A stretch of 9,444 nt of DNA from Gemmatimonadota bacterium (GTDB lineage: Bacteria; Latescibacterota; UBA2968). The DNA lies in contig PAXL01000012.1 of NCBI GenBank assembly GCA_002714465.1, forward strand, positions 126,049 through 135,492, written 5' to 3'. Each line of letters begins with the position of its first letter. The stretch's first letter is position 1. A program made the translations under genes and the position numbers. Below, in pieces: positions 1-6,963 of the stretch. The notes beneath the pieces are model-generated. The model ran no database searches and was not told the origin of the DNA. It saw only the letters and a program-made list of their open reading frames with translations.

Positions 1-42
1 CCGGAGCATCAGCGCAGGAGGGACGAGTTGAACCAATAGCCT

Positions 43-354
43 TCAAAGCTTCTGTTCGGCAGAATTACGCATCTCTCGGTCGATCGCAAGCAACTCCTCG
101 CGAGCGTGACGGTTGCCCGGGTCCAGAACGAGAATGGATTCGTAGTTCATCTTCGCGCCCGGCAGCCGCTCGATCCGCATCACATCTGCCAGCACCTGCA
201 ATGGTCCCACCTCCGGGGCATCCATTCGGAAAGCTTTTTCAGCAGCCTGCGCTGCAAGGCGGAACTCGCCCTGAGTGAACAACGCCCTCGCGTAATCGCC
301 CTGAAGCGTTCTATCCTCTGGAAGATGGGCAGTGCACATTGTCAGAACCTTCAT
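43..354 (-). CDS. TPR-repeat fragment, likely the severed C-terminus of the AftB-like protein
   Basis: This 103-residue reading frame contains helix-turn-helix repeats of the TPR type, for example GDYARALFTQGEFRLAAQAA and an end-of-repeat block ILVLDPGN. It has no signal peptide. It is in the same frame as the membrane glycosyltransferase upstream, separated only by the TGA at 391-393 and 12 sense codons (from VSL to WLA). Read through the stop, the helix before it (AAFWRLGGRL) and the one after it (VSLANRDEGWLAM) form one normal TPR unit, giving about four repeats of 33-36 residues. I infer a single ancestral protein of about 670 residues. The ATG at 352-354 has a GAGGG nine bases upstream, so restart is possible. 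Alternatives are a recent nonsense mutation, a sequencing error, or a separately translated subunit. Beyond position 43 I see no gene. Confidence 0.65.
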   Translation of the reverse strand: MKVLTMCTAHLPEDRTLQGDYARALFTQGEFRLAAQAAEKAFRMDAPEVGPLQVLADVMRIERLPGAKMNYESILVLDPGNRHAREELLAIDREMRNSAEQKL

Positions 355-390
355 CGCGAGCCAGCCCTCGTCCCGGTTTGCAAGAGAGAC

Positions 391-2055
391 TCAGAGTCGT
401 CCGCCGAGTCTCCAGAAGGCAGCACTTTGGGCACCAAGATGTTGTGCCGTCCCCCACGCCGCAGCAGCGTAACCCGGTTGCTGTCGATCCAGGAAGGACT
501 CGGCAAGCAACGCAAGCTTGCCGGTGCCAGTGGTGTCTCCAGAAAATCCCTCTTCCGGGATCGGCCCAAGAGCCGCTATCGCCTCGTCAACGGGATATGA
601 CTCGACACGAACCCCGGATGGTATACTCAAATCAGACAACCCGAGATTGAACAGAATGATATCGGCGAGCCGGCCACCGTCCGTAAGATCCCCCCGCGTG
701 AGTCGACGAATCACCTCGTAGTATCCCGAAATCGACTCGCTTCGAAGGCGGTTCTGATCCTTCCAGATCGTTTCCACATACCCACCTGGCATTGATCGTG
801 TGTAGTGGCCGGGACGTAGAATCACGCCCGAAGACGTCGGCATCCGCGCCAGGAGCGGATCTGCGAGCGCGTTCCGATCGATGATGTGCACATCCGGCCC
901 GGCATAGTAACCAACTCGCCCGATCGCGTACCGTGCGGCCACCACCGGCTGCTTTTCCCTCAGGCGTAGCCCCTCAGACTTCAAGCGTTCCCTTACACCA
1001 GGGTCGATGAGAGTCTTAATCAGCCCCGTTTCATTGAAGTAATAGGCCCGCTCATCTACGACACCAGAAGGCTCACCTAGCTCGTATGTCTCATCCCAAC
1101 GCGCCCACACGGGTGACCTAGGCGTCAACACAGCGAGCACGATCGCTGCAGTCGCAACGCCGGCCAGAAGCCTTCGCCTGGAGCCGACCCGCGCGACAAT
1201 CAGGATCACGGAGGCAAAGTAGCTGCCGGTCAGGAGCCGGCCGCTCATGAAGTCTCCTCCCGCCCAGAGGAGATAAACTACGTGCAGAAGGATACCAATA
1301 CCGAATGGCCGCACATCAGGTTTGCTGAGTGAAACCAGAACACCAACACAGATCGTCAACAGCGTGATCGGGTCAATCGTTCCGGAGTGGGTAAAGTAAT
1401 CAAGCGCTAAGTCGTATCGCGTCCCGAAGGATACCCCTGTCGTTATCTTAGCGTAGTAGGTGTTGGGAAGGGGAAAGCCGTAGTAGAGCGTGGAGAAGAC
1501 GATCCAGGTGATCAGGGGCACGAAACCAATCAAGACTTTCCTGACCGAGGACCTACGGCCCTCTTGTATCAGGGTAACTAGAAGAGCAGGGGAAAGCAGA
1601 ACCAGAGAATCCAATCTAGTCAGTGCTGAGAGCCCCGCAATCCAGCAGAGGTACGCCGTCCGATTTCGGCCGTGACACAGCATATAGCCATAGATGAAGC
1701 AAGCGAACAGCGCGTGAATCAGGGGATTCTCTAAGCCAGATGTGGAGAAGTCCACAAAAGCTTTGGAAACGCACAGCAGGATTGCGATGACGACAGCTTG
1801 CTGCCAGTCAGCCGAGAAGAACCGCATTGAGAACCAAGCAGCAGCGGCGCTGATGGTGATCGACTGAACCAGGACGGCGAAATAGGGATCGCCAAACACT
1901 AGGACGACGGGAACGAGGAGGAGCAGCCAGAGAGGGTGGGTAAAGGTCTGAACGCGCTCCGCCACGTTCCAGCGGAGGCCGAATCCCCCAAGGAAGTTGT
2001 CGATTGACCGAAACGTGATAAACGCGTCGTCACATACCCAGGCGCAGTTCAACAC
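391..2055 (-). CDS. AftB-like GT-C membrane glycosyltransferase, C-terminus cut by in-frame TGA
   Basis: This polytopic membrane protein resembles AftB-type arabinofuranosyltransferases of the GT-C superfamily, which use polyprenyl-phosphate sugars at the outer face of the inner membrane. Early residues give CDDAFITFR and RWNVAERVQTFTHPLW, the acidic catalytic-type loop and family signature. About eight hydrophobic helices follow (for example residues 41-65, 88-100, 112-126, 151-163, 175-190, 229-243, 253-265, 277-288 and 297-310). The signature WAGGDFMSGR is at 265-273. A soluble domain follows, with VHIIDRNALADPLLARMP and PGHYTRSMPGGYVE. The last 40 residues begin a TPR array that stops at TGA 391-393; the same frame resumes to position 43. 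The GTG start at 2053-2055 has no Shine-Dalgarno, and the open frame extends upstream to 2181 with a further hydrophobic helix, so the true N-terminus is probably longer. The exact sugar and acceptor are unknown. Confidence 0.82.
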   Translation of the reverse strand: MLNCAWVCDDAFITFRSIDNFLGGFGLRWNVAERVQTFTHPLWLLLLVPVVLVFGDPYFAVLVQSITISAAAAWFSMRFFSADWQQAVVIAILLCVSKAFVDFSTSGLENPLIHALFACFIYGYMLCHGRNRTAYLCWIAGLSALTRLDSLVLLSPALLVTLIQEGRRSSVRKVLIGFVPLITWIVFSTLYYGFPLPNTYYAKITTGVSFGTRYDLALDYFTHSGTIDPITLLTICVGVLVSLSKPDVRPFGIGILLHVVYLLWAGGDFMSGRLLTGSYFASVILIVARVGSRRRLLAGVATAAIVLAVLTPRSPVWARWDETYELGEPSGVVDERAYYFNETGLIKTLIDPGVRERLKSEGLRLREKQPVVAARYAIGRVGYYAGPDVHIIDRNALADPLLARMPTSSGVILRPGHYTRSMPGGYVETIWKDQNRLRSESISGYYEVIRRLTRGDLTDGGRLADIILFNLGLSDLSIPSGVRVESYPVDEAIAALGPIPEEGFSGDTTGTGKLALLAESFLDRQQPGYAAAAWGTAQHLGAQSAAFWRLGGRL

Positions 2056-2137
2056 GGTCAGGGTAAAAGCCGTAGCCCCGATCAGGCTTGCCCATCCAGT
2101 TGAGGAAATCCGGTCCAGAACGCGTACGCCCCCGTTC

Positions 2138-3292
2138 TTAGAGGGTCTTTTTCTTACGAAACTCTGCGTAGCGATCGGCGGTCAGCAGTTCATTCAGGTC
2201 TATCCGCTCACCGTTGAGCTGGTGCGAGAAGTTCGCCGCTAGGACAGCAGCCAGGCTGTTCATGCTCGACGCGTACGTGCTCAGCAGCGAATCGTGGTTC
2301 CCTGTCTCAATCGCAGTCACAAAAGACTTCGCAATCTCAAGAGTGGTATCACGGGGTGACGGTGTCGGAACAGGATGACGAATCTCACCGGCCGCTGGTT
2401 GGCTCTCTGGAGGGTAGGGTCCGTCATAAAAGTAGGCCGTCACCTCTCGGCCTTCGATCTTAAGATGACCGTGATCCCACAGGACGTTTATGTAGTCGTC
2501 GTTTCGGTAGACCTTACGCAAACGGGACATAATCAGGTTACCCACGGCACCGTTCTTGAAGCCGAAGGTCACCGTGTAGCTGTAAGGATTGTCCCCCGCG
2601 TCCTCGATGTCAGTCTCGTCTCGGGGAACGTAGGCTGCCTGTGTCCAGGCGATATCCCCCATCCAGAATCGCATCAGATCCGTCTGGTGTATACCGGCCT
2701 CGACAACCGTCGATCCCGACCACTCGAAACTCTTAGCCCAGACCTTATCCTTAGGCCCCCCCATAGATCCTGTATCCGTGTGCTTGACAGAATGCGCCTC
2801 CAAAAATCCCTCGTCAACGATCGTCGTCATCACAGGCCGTCTATCGGAGATAAAAGAATGGATCGTCTCGCTCTGTGATTCGTATCGACGCTGGAATCCA
2901 ACGGTGGATATCACACCTGCTTTCTCGATCTCCTCACCCATTTCTATCGCTTCATCGAGAAATAGACTCTGCGGCTTCTCTGCAAAAATGTGCACACCAG
3001 CCTTGGCCGCCTTGATCAACTGTCCATCGTGCAAACCGGGGGGGATTGCAAAGTACATTGCCTGTGGCCCCACATCCAATGCCTTGTCGAAATCAGTCGT
3101 CTTCAGGATACCCCCGAAGTCGATACCCTCTACAAAACCACTGATTTTCTGCTCATCTAGGTTCGACTCGAAGGCATCACAAATCGTCACAATTCGGGTC
3201 CGGCCCTGTTGGTGGAGGGTCCAGAGTGCTTTCAGGTGTTGGAGTCCACGCTGCCCAAGCCCGACAACACCGACCGTGATCGGATCGGCCAT
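2138..3292 (-). CDS. Gfo/Idh/MocA-family NAD(P)-dependent oxidoreductase
   Basis: These enzymes oxidise or reduce sugar hydroxyls, inositols and related compounds in the cytoplasm. The N-terminal Rossmann fold has GVVGLGQRG, and the hallmark EKP motif appears as AEKPQSL at residues 105-111. The catalytic-domain motif EAGIHQTDLMRF gives a catalytic-type His near residue 202 with Asp near 205. The length, 384 residues, is normal. A GTG lies one codon upstream. I choose the ATG at 3290-3292 because AAAGGAG (3300-3306) sits seven bases before it and because ATG overlaps the stop of the pseudogene upstream as TGATG. The substrate is not evident. The nearby LarA and dehydratase-like enzymes suggest a sugar or sugar acid. 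Because its ribosome-binding site lies inside the relic gene, that relic cannot be removed completely without affecting this start. Confidence 0.9.
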   Translation of the reverse strand: MADPITVGVVGLGQRGLQHLKALWTLHQQGRTRIVTICDAFESNLDEQKISGFVEGIDFGGILKTTDFDKALDVGPQAMYFAIPPGLHDGQLIKAAKAGVHIFAEKPQSLFLDEAIEMGEEIEKAGVISTVGFQRRYESQSETIHSFISDRRPVMTTIVDEGFLEAHSVKHTDTGSMGGPKDKVWAKSFEWSGSTVVEAGIHQTDLMRFWMGDIAWTQAAYVPRDETDIEDAGDNPYSYTVTFGFKNGAVGNLIMSRLRKVYRNDDYINVLWDHGHLKIEGREVTAYFYDGPYPPESQPAAGEIRHPVPTPSPRDTTLEIAKSFVTAIETGNHDSLLSTYASSMNSLAAVLAANFSHQLNGERIDLNELLTADRYAEFRKKKTL

Positions 3293-3798
3293 CACTTTTC
3301 TCCTTTCAGTGCTACCTGTACCGCCCCCAAGCAGGCCATCAACGAAGGATTTTGAACGCAGGCCACCGCATCGAAGGCGGCTGGATTGACCTCATCCGGT
3401 ATTCGAAGTCTTGCCACGCGCCGACTTGCCCTCGGAAAACTGTTTGAAAGCCCTAGCTACGTGACTGCGATTCAGTCGCCGACCAGCGTTCTCACCGTGG
3501 CTCACATCTGTGGAAGCATCACGCTGCGTGATCTCGACGATCGGGGCCATTCACGCGCATCACTTAACATCGATAGCGAGCTTCGCTGTCACCCGGGCGA
3601 CCTGCTCAATGAGGGACACCTACCCAATGCCCATTCCGTCTTCCCATCGCTTCCACGCAAACTCACCTAGGACGTCATCGGCTCGGGACAGCTTCCGGAC
3701 ACCTCGGATGTGAACAGCTTCAAAACTATCGTCGACACGGACTCGTCTGCACGAACAGGTGCAACCAAGAACAGGACGATCAGGCGAGAGTGCTTCAC
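3292..3798 (-). pseudogene. Decayed DUF1223 (secreted thioredoxin-like) pseudogene
   Basis: This stretch lacks an intact gene, but its translation is a recognisable DUF1223 protein with lesions. It begins at GTG 3796-3798, overlapping the previous stop, with a signal peptide (MKHSRLIVLFLVAPVRA). Next comes VLKLFTSEVSGSCPE, matching the family's ELFTSQGCSSCPP; the first cysteine of the CxxC pair is serine. The frame then shifts near 3683 and reads ADDVLGEFAW. A central block of perhaps 70 or more residues is missing. The frame continues through stops at 3620-3622, 3560-3562 and 3551-3553, and reads SHGENAGRRLNRSHVARAF, matching the family's RGENAGRTL signature. Near 3425 it shifts back to the first frame and ends AFDAVACVQNPSLMACLGAV, like the usual FVQ...ILGA tail. 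The stop (3292-3294) overlaps the Gfo/Idh start. About 169 codons remain; I expect roughly 220-250 in an intact homologue. It cannot encode a working protein. Confidence 0.8.
3300..3306 (-). promoter_or_regulatory. Shine-Dalgarno for the Gfo/Idh/MocA gene, inside the relic gene
   Basis: AAAGGAG on the minus strand is seven bases upstream of the ATG at 3290-3292. It lies in the last codons of the DUF1223 relic and favours ATG over the adjacent GTG. Confidence 0.7.
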
Positions 3799-4127
3799 GA
3801 TTTCAGCGAAAGATAAACGATCACTCTGGCCTTCGTTCCCGGAGGCAGTTCACCCACCAAACGCAGGTAGTTTCCGAATCGAGCCACTCGCACGAAGGCG
3901 ACCTCACGGCTATCGAGAAAGCCCATCAGCGTCCCCTCGTCTGCCCAATGCACGCCATCCGGCGAGATTTGCGGTTTCGCGTGACCACGTCCTATCGCCC
4001 CCTCGACTGCGAGTACACGCACAAAGTAGATAGCTTCAGAAGCCCACCCGACCTCGTAGAACTCGGTCTCGAACCGCCCCTCCCAGGTCACATCCCGTTC
4101 GATTATTGCGGTATGACTGTGTCGCAA
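3795..4127 (-). CDS. Small conserved protein of unknown function, probable DUF6385 family
   Basis: This 110-residue protein is predicted to be mostly beta-strand. Recognisable blocks are IERDVTW, YEVGWASEAIYFVR, ISPDGVHWADEG and GNYLRLVGELPPG, ending in VIVYLSLKS. I recall this pattern for DUF6385, often paired with DUF6772 as here, but this is from memory. There is no signal peptide or membrane segment. It starts with an unusual TTG (4125-4127) supported by an excellent Shine-Dalgarno, AGGAGG at 4134-4139, six bases away; that signal overlaps the TAG stop of the upstream gene. The stop TGA overlaps a GTG that begins the DUF1223 pseudogene. It probably works with the 277-residue partner upstream. 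Function is unknown. Confidence 0.8.
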   Translation of the reverse strand: MRHSHTAIIERDVTWEGRFETEFYEVGWASEAIYFVRVLAVEGAIGRGHAKPQISPDGVHWADEGTLMGFLDSREVAFVRVARFGNYLRLVGELPPGTKARVIVYLSLKS

Positions 4128-4133
4128 GTCCTT

Positions 4134-4139
4134 CCTCCT
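4134..4139 (-). promoter_or_regulatory. Strong Shine-Dalgarno that sets a TTG start
   Basis: On the minus strand AGGAGG is followed by six bases and then TTG at 4125-4127. It overlaps the upstream TAG stop (4138-4140). It decides the start of the 110-residue protein, since no ATG or GTG is as well placed. Confidence 0.8.
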
Positions 4140-4971
4140 AGAAGTCGCCTGAAAGCAGCACGGAATCCACGCTGAGGAATGCCCTTTTGTCCGTGTCGGT
4201 CTCGACGAAGAAAACGAGATTAAGCATGCACCAGAGATTCGCCATTGCCGGCATCACCATCGGCACGATACCCGTCACATCGTATTCCCTGTCATTCAGC
4301 CGAAAAGAGGCATACGACATGTCTGCGAGATCGAAGGTCATACACATATAATGCCAGTTCTGCTTGGTCGCGATCTCGTTGTAGCAAAGCCGCTGTTGCG
4401 CACCAGGCAGGTTCTCCCATCCTTCACCTGCAAGGTGAAAGTGCGACTGCGTCTTGCCCGACCCACCGATAGCTTCGAGCGATTCGCGGCGGGACTTGCA
4501 TTGCCATCGTGAAACCGCTTGACCGTCAAGCGCGTTCAGATAGCGCAGATGAGGCATGACGCGATGCTCCGCATCCTGCAGGTCGAAGACGACCCCAAAC
4601 GCTCTCACGTCCAGTTCGGAGAGAACCATCTCGGTCGCCTCAGGCTTGAACGTTACGTAGGCTTCCACGCGGATCTTGTCGAGCTTGCGCCAAGTCAACC
4701 GTTTGACTGCGACCGCAAGACTTCCCGTCTGAGGCCGTGTGGCAAGCTTCATAGAGTAGGTGCCATCCCAGGACCCGGCCGACCCCGTATCCCACATAGA
4801 GGCGTTGCTGAGCATTGGACCTCGCAGGTCGCGATACTCGGGCAGCATCGAGTCGAGGGAGCCTTCGTAATTTCCGATCAGGTTCGTCCAACCGTTCAAG
4901 CCCGTATCAAAATCATCGAACGTGATGATTCGGGACAAAGGATCGAACCGATCGAGCTTTGGATTGCTCAC
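4138..4971 (-). CDS. Conserved protein of unknown function, probable DUF6772 family
   Basis: This 277-residue soluble protein has no signal peptide or membrane helix. It opens with a segment reading FDDFDTGLNGWTNL, typical of beta-sandwich (concanavalin/jelly-roll-like) proteins. It continues with SLDSMLPEYRDLRGPMLSN, MPHLRYLNALDG and a C-terminal strand-rich part with many aromatic residues. From memory these blocks match DUF6772, which often sits beside DUF6385 proteins; I could not search to confirm this. The start is the GTG at 4969-4971, which overlaps the larA stop (GTGA) and has an AAGG signal six to seven bases upstream. The next gene begins 10 bp after the stop. The tight coupling to larA and the sugar-binding type of fold suggest a role in handling a carbohydrate or sugar acid (inference). 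No catalytic motif is recognised. Confidence 0.8.
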   Translation of the reverse strand: MSNPKLDRFDPLSRIITFDDFDTGLNGWTNLIGNYEGSLDSMLPEYRDLRGPMLSNASMWDTGSAGSWDGTYSMKLATRPQTGSLAVAVKRLTWRKLDKIRVEAYVTFKPEATEMVLSELDVRAFGVVFDLQDAEHRVMPHLRYLNALDGQAVSRWQCKSRRESLEAIGGSGKTQSHFHLAGEGWENLPGAQQRLCYNEIATKQNWHYMCMTFDLADMSYASFRLNDREYDVTGIVPMVMPAMANLWCMLNLVFFVETDTDKRAFLSVDSVLLSGDF

Positions 4972-6242
4972 GCTGTGCCTTCTACAAAAGGTATGGTCAA
5001 TGGGCCATCGGGCAGCACGGCGGCTCGCGGTTCACCGTAGGACAAAAGTGCGTCCCGTAGGCTCGCGTCCAGGTTGTCGATTGTATTAAGCTTGCAAGCC
5101 TCGATCTCGGACTTCGTCATTTTCGATAGCACGGAGATTTCAACGCGTTCGAGGATCCCGGCCAAGATCTGGGCCTGCCACTGATCTAGGATCGGACGAT
5201 CCAGTGCTTTTATATATGCGAGCACATCTGCTGGCGTGGCTCCATCTCCCATAATCTGAGCGAAGTTACCGTGATCGGGGACGCCGTCTGAACATTCACT
5301 CACCACAAAGATGCGCCCTCCCTCCTCGACGATCCTGGCCGCCGCAGAGATACCCTTGACCGTCTGATACAGATTCTGGTCCAAAGGGAAGCCACTGTTG
5401 GAGGTGACCACAACCGGAAAAGGTCTGTCAACTGATTGCATCGCTGTGTGCTTTGCCGCGTCACACCCGGCGAGATGCGCAGTTACATAGTCACCGAGGT
5501 AGTATCCCGAAATTTCTTTCTCCCCATTGAGTGTGACGTTCACCATGAAATCGGGCGGACACATCGCCACGATCTCGGCGATCTCGGTCTGGATCGGATT
5601 CCCGTCGAGGACACCCCACGTGCTGTTCTCGTTTCCGATCAGGTCCGCGCGGTGCAACCGAAGAATCGTGTCGATGCCGGCAACCCCGGGCGCCACACCC
5701 TTCGCACCTCCCGAAAACCCGGCAAAGAAGTGGGGCTCGATAAACCCGACTACAATCCGTTTGTCCGCTTCCACATAGGTCCTGTCCAGATATGCATCCG
5801 TTCCCGTGGAAATCTGCCCGAGCTTCACGTTAGAGTTCGCATCGAAAGCGTCGTGATTCACGATCGAAACACGATCCACGACATCCGCCCCAAACATTTT
5901 CTCGATCTCGGTTTCGTTGTTTGGTCGGTGCGTTCCGGTTCCCAGAATCACCGTAACCTGCTCGTTGGGCACCGGGAGCGCATCGAGTATCCAAGGAATC
6001 AACTGGCGGTTCGGCACGGGCCGTGTCCCATCGGACGTCACTACAGCGACGTGATCTGACGGCTCGATCAGTCCAGCGAGCGGCTCGGATGCGATCGGGT
6101 TCGCAACGGCATCTCGGAACCCGGATTCCGGGTCTGCCATGGCCGCTTCAAACCTCGGCCGAATCGACGTCCAATCCGCAACCGACGGATCCATGTCCAG
6201 CGAGATCGATCCCTTTCCGTATGCGAGGTCAATCGTGCTCAT
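4968..6242 (-). CDS. larA: LarA-family nickel-pincer racemase/epimerase (lactate racemase homologue)
   Basis: LarA catalyses lactate racemisation through a covalently bound nickel-pincer nucleotide; many homologues act on other 2-hydroxy acids. This protein has 424 residues, the usual family length. Visible motifs are DGTRP (71-75), GTGTHRP with H105, EPHFFAGFSGGAKGVAPG with H171 and K181, and H197 in RLHRAD. These four residues match H108, H174, K184 (the cofactor attachment lysine) and H200 of the Lactiplantibacillus plantarum enzyme with a constant offset of three. Q293 and K296 (LYQTVKG) match its Q295 and K298. All key residues are therefore present and the enzyme should be active if it is loaded with cofactor. 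No cofactor-synthesis genes (larB, larC, larE) are in this window. The start is the ATG at 6240-6242 with a modest AGGG upstream. The stop overlaps the next gene as GTGA. The family is certain; the substrate is not, since neighbours suggest a sugar acid or other hydroxy acid. Confidence 0.93.
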   Translation of the reverse strand: MSTIDLAYGKGSISLDMDPSVADWTSIRPRFEAAMADPESGFRDAVANPIASEPLAGLIEPSDHVAVVTSDGTRPVPNRQLIPWILDALPVPNEQVTVILGTGTHRPNNETEIEKMFGADVVDRVSIVNHDAFDANSNVKLGQISTGTDAYLDRTYVEADKRIVVGFIEPHFFAGFSGGAKGVAPGVAGIDTILRLHRADLIGNENSTWGVLDGNPIQTEIAEIVAMCPPDFMVNVTLNGEKEISGYYLGDYVTAHLAGCDAAKHTAMQSVDRPFPVVVTSNSGFPLDQNLYQTVKGISAAARIVEEGGRIFVVSECSDGVPDHGNFAQIMGDGATPADVLAYIKALDRPILDQWQAQILAGILERVEISVLSKMTKSEIEACKLNTIDNLDASLRDALLSYGEPRAAVLPDGPLTIPFVEGTA

Positions 6243-6256
6243 CCATCACCCTAACC

Positions 6257-6961
6257 TCAACAACTCATCTTAGTGGCCAAATCGTGAAAATCGAGCGCAT
6301 ACAAATCCATCCAATCTTCTTCCCCCGTGTCGACATCCTTGTTGGGACCGCATTCGAGAGGACGCACAACGAAAGCGGTCTTGAACCCGACCTCACGTGC
6401 AGCCTTGAGATCCCCTTTGTGGGCTGCTACCATCATCATTCTCTCTGGGGGCTCACTCAACATCACAGCTGCGTGCTCATAAACTTCGCGGTCCGGCTTG
6501 TAGTGCTTCGCTGTTTCCGCCGACAGAATTATGTCCCAGGGCAGACCTGCGTGTTTCGCCATGTTCGACAGAAGCGACACGTTCCCGTTCGAGAGCGTGA
6601 CAATCGAATACCGGCTCTTCAGGCGAGACAGCCCGCCCACGGAGTCGGGCCAGGGATCAAGCCGATGCCACACACGGTTCAGATTGTCCAGTTCGTTTTC
6701 AGTCAACCCGGTCAGACCATGCGGTTCGATTAGCGAGTCCAAAATCGTGCGATGAAGATCGTCGATCTTCGTCCACGGCAGTTCCCCGGTTCTGACCCGG
6801 TTCATCGACGGACCATATCCGGCCCGCCAGTCATCGGCGAAAGCCGCCCAGTCTCGTTCGATCCCTTTCTCAACCCCAAGCCGAGACGCATCCCGTATGA
6901 CCGAAGACCGCCAGTCGACGACCGTCCCGAACACATCGAATGTAAGTGCCCCCACGTCCAT
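6257..6961 (-). CDS. HAD-superfamily hydrolase, haloacid dehalogenase type II group
   Basis: This is a 234-residue HAD hydrolase close to the (S)-2-haloacid dehalogenase group. Motif I is FDVFGTVVDW with nucleophile D9; the second Asp of phosphatase-type DxD is replaced, as in dehalogenases. Motif II is TLSNGN (S124, N125), motif III is K155 in HYKPD, and motif IV is VAAHKGDLKAA with D184. In the characterised dehalogenase the motif IV loop reads SSNAWD; here the Ser, Asn and Trp positions are A179, H181 and G183. Dehalogenase activity is therefore not assured, although the fold and the acid/nucleophile set are intact. A GAGG Shine-Dalgarno lies 8 bp before the ATG. The gene starts 2 bp after the methyltransferase stop and ends 14 bp before the larA homologue, so it is very likely co-transcribed. 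In this context it may dephosphorylate or dehalogenate a hydroxy-acid-like compound (inference). Confidence 0.88.
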   Translation of the reverse strand: MDVGALTFDVFGTVVDWRSSVIRDASRLGVEKGIERDWAAFADDWRAGYGPSMNRVRTGELPWTKIDDLHRTILDSLIEPHGLTGLTENELDNLNRVWHRLDPWPDSVGGLSRLKSRYSIVTLSNGNVSLLSNMAKHAGLPWDIILSAETAKHYKPDREVYEHAAVMLSEPPERMMMVAAHKGDLKAAREVGFKTAFVVRPLECGPNKDVDTGEEDWMDLYALDFHDLATKMSC

Positions 6962-6963
6962 GG

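Noticed and set aside
1..42. Possible terminator after the TPR fragment
   Set aside because: No convincing hairpin followed by a T-run is visible in the 42 bases at the left edge.
391..393. TGA read as selenocysteine
   Set aside because: The position is in a TPR helix with no redox context, and I see no hairpin of the expected kind just after it. A mutated sense codon is simpler.
3386..3670. Plus-strand open frame of 94 codons in the apparent gap
   Set aside because: The minus strand of the same DNA carries the DUF1223 relic with recognisable motifs, and the plus-strand translation shows no domain.
5436..6059. Long plus-strand open frame of 207 codons inside the larA homologue
   Set aside because: It lies antisense to a gene with complete catalytic motifs, its translation is rich in Arg and His with no recognisable domain, and it has no supporting neighbours. 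Similar antisense frames at 2778-3389, 4519-5040 and 6023-6733 were rejected for the same reason.
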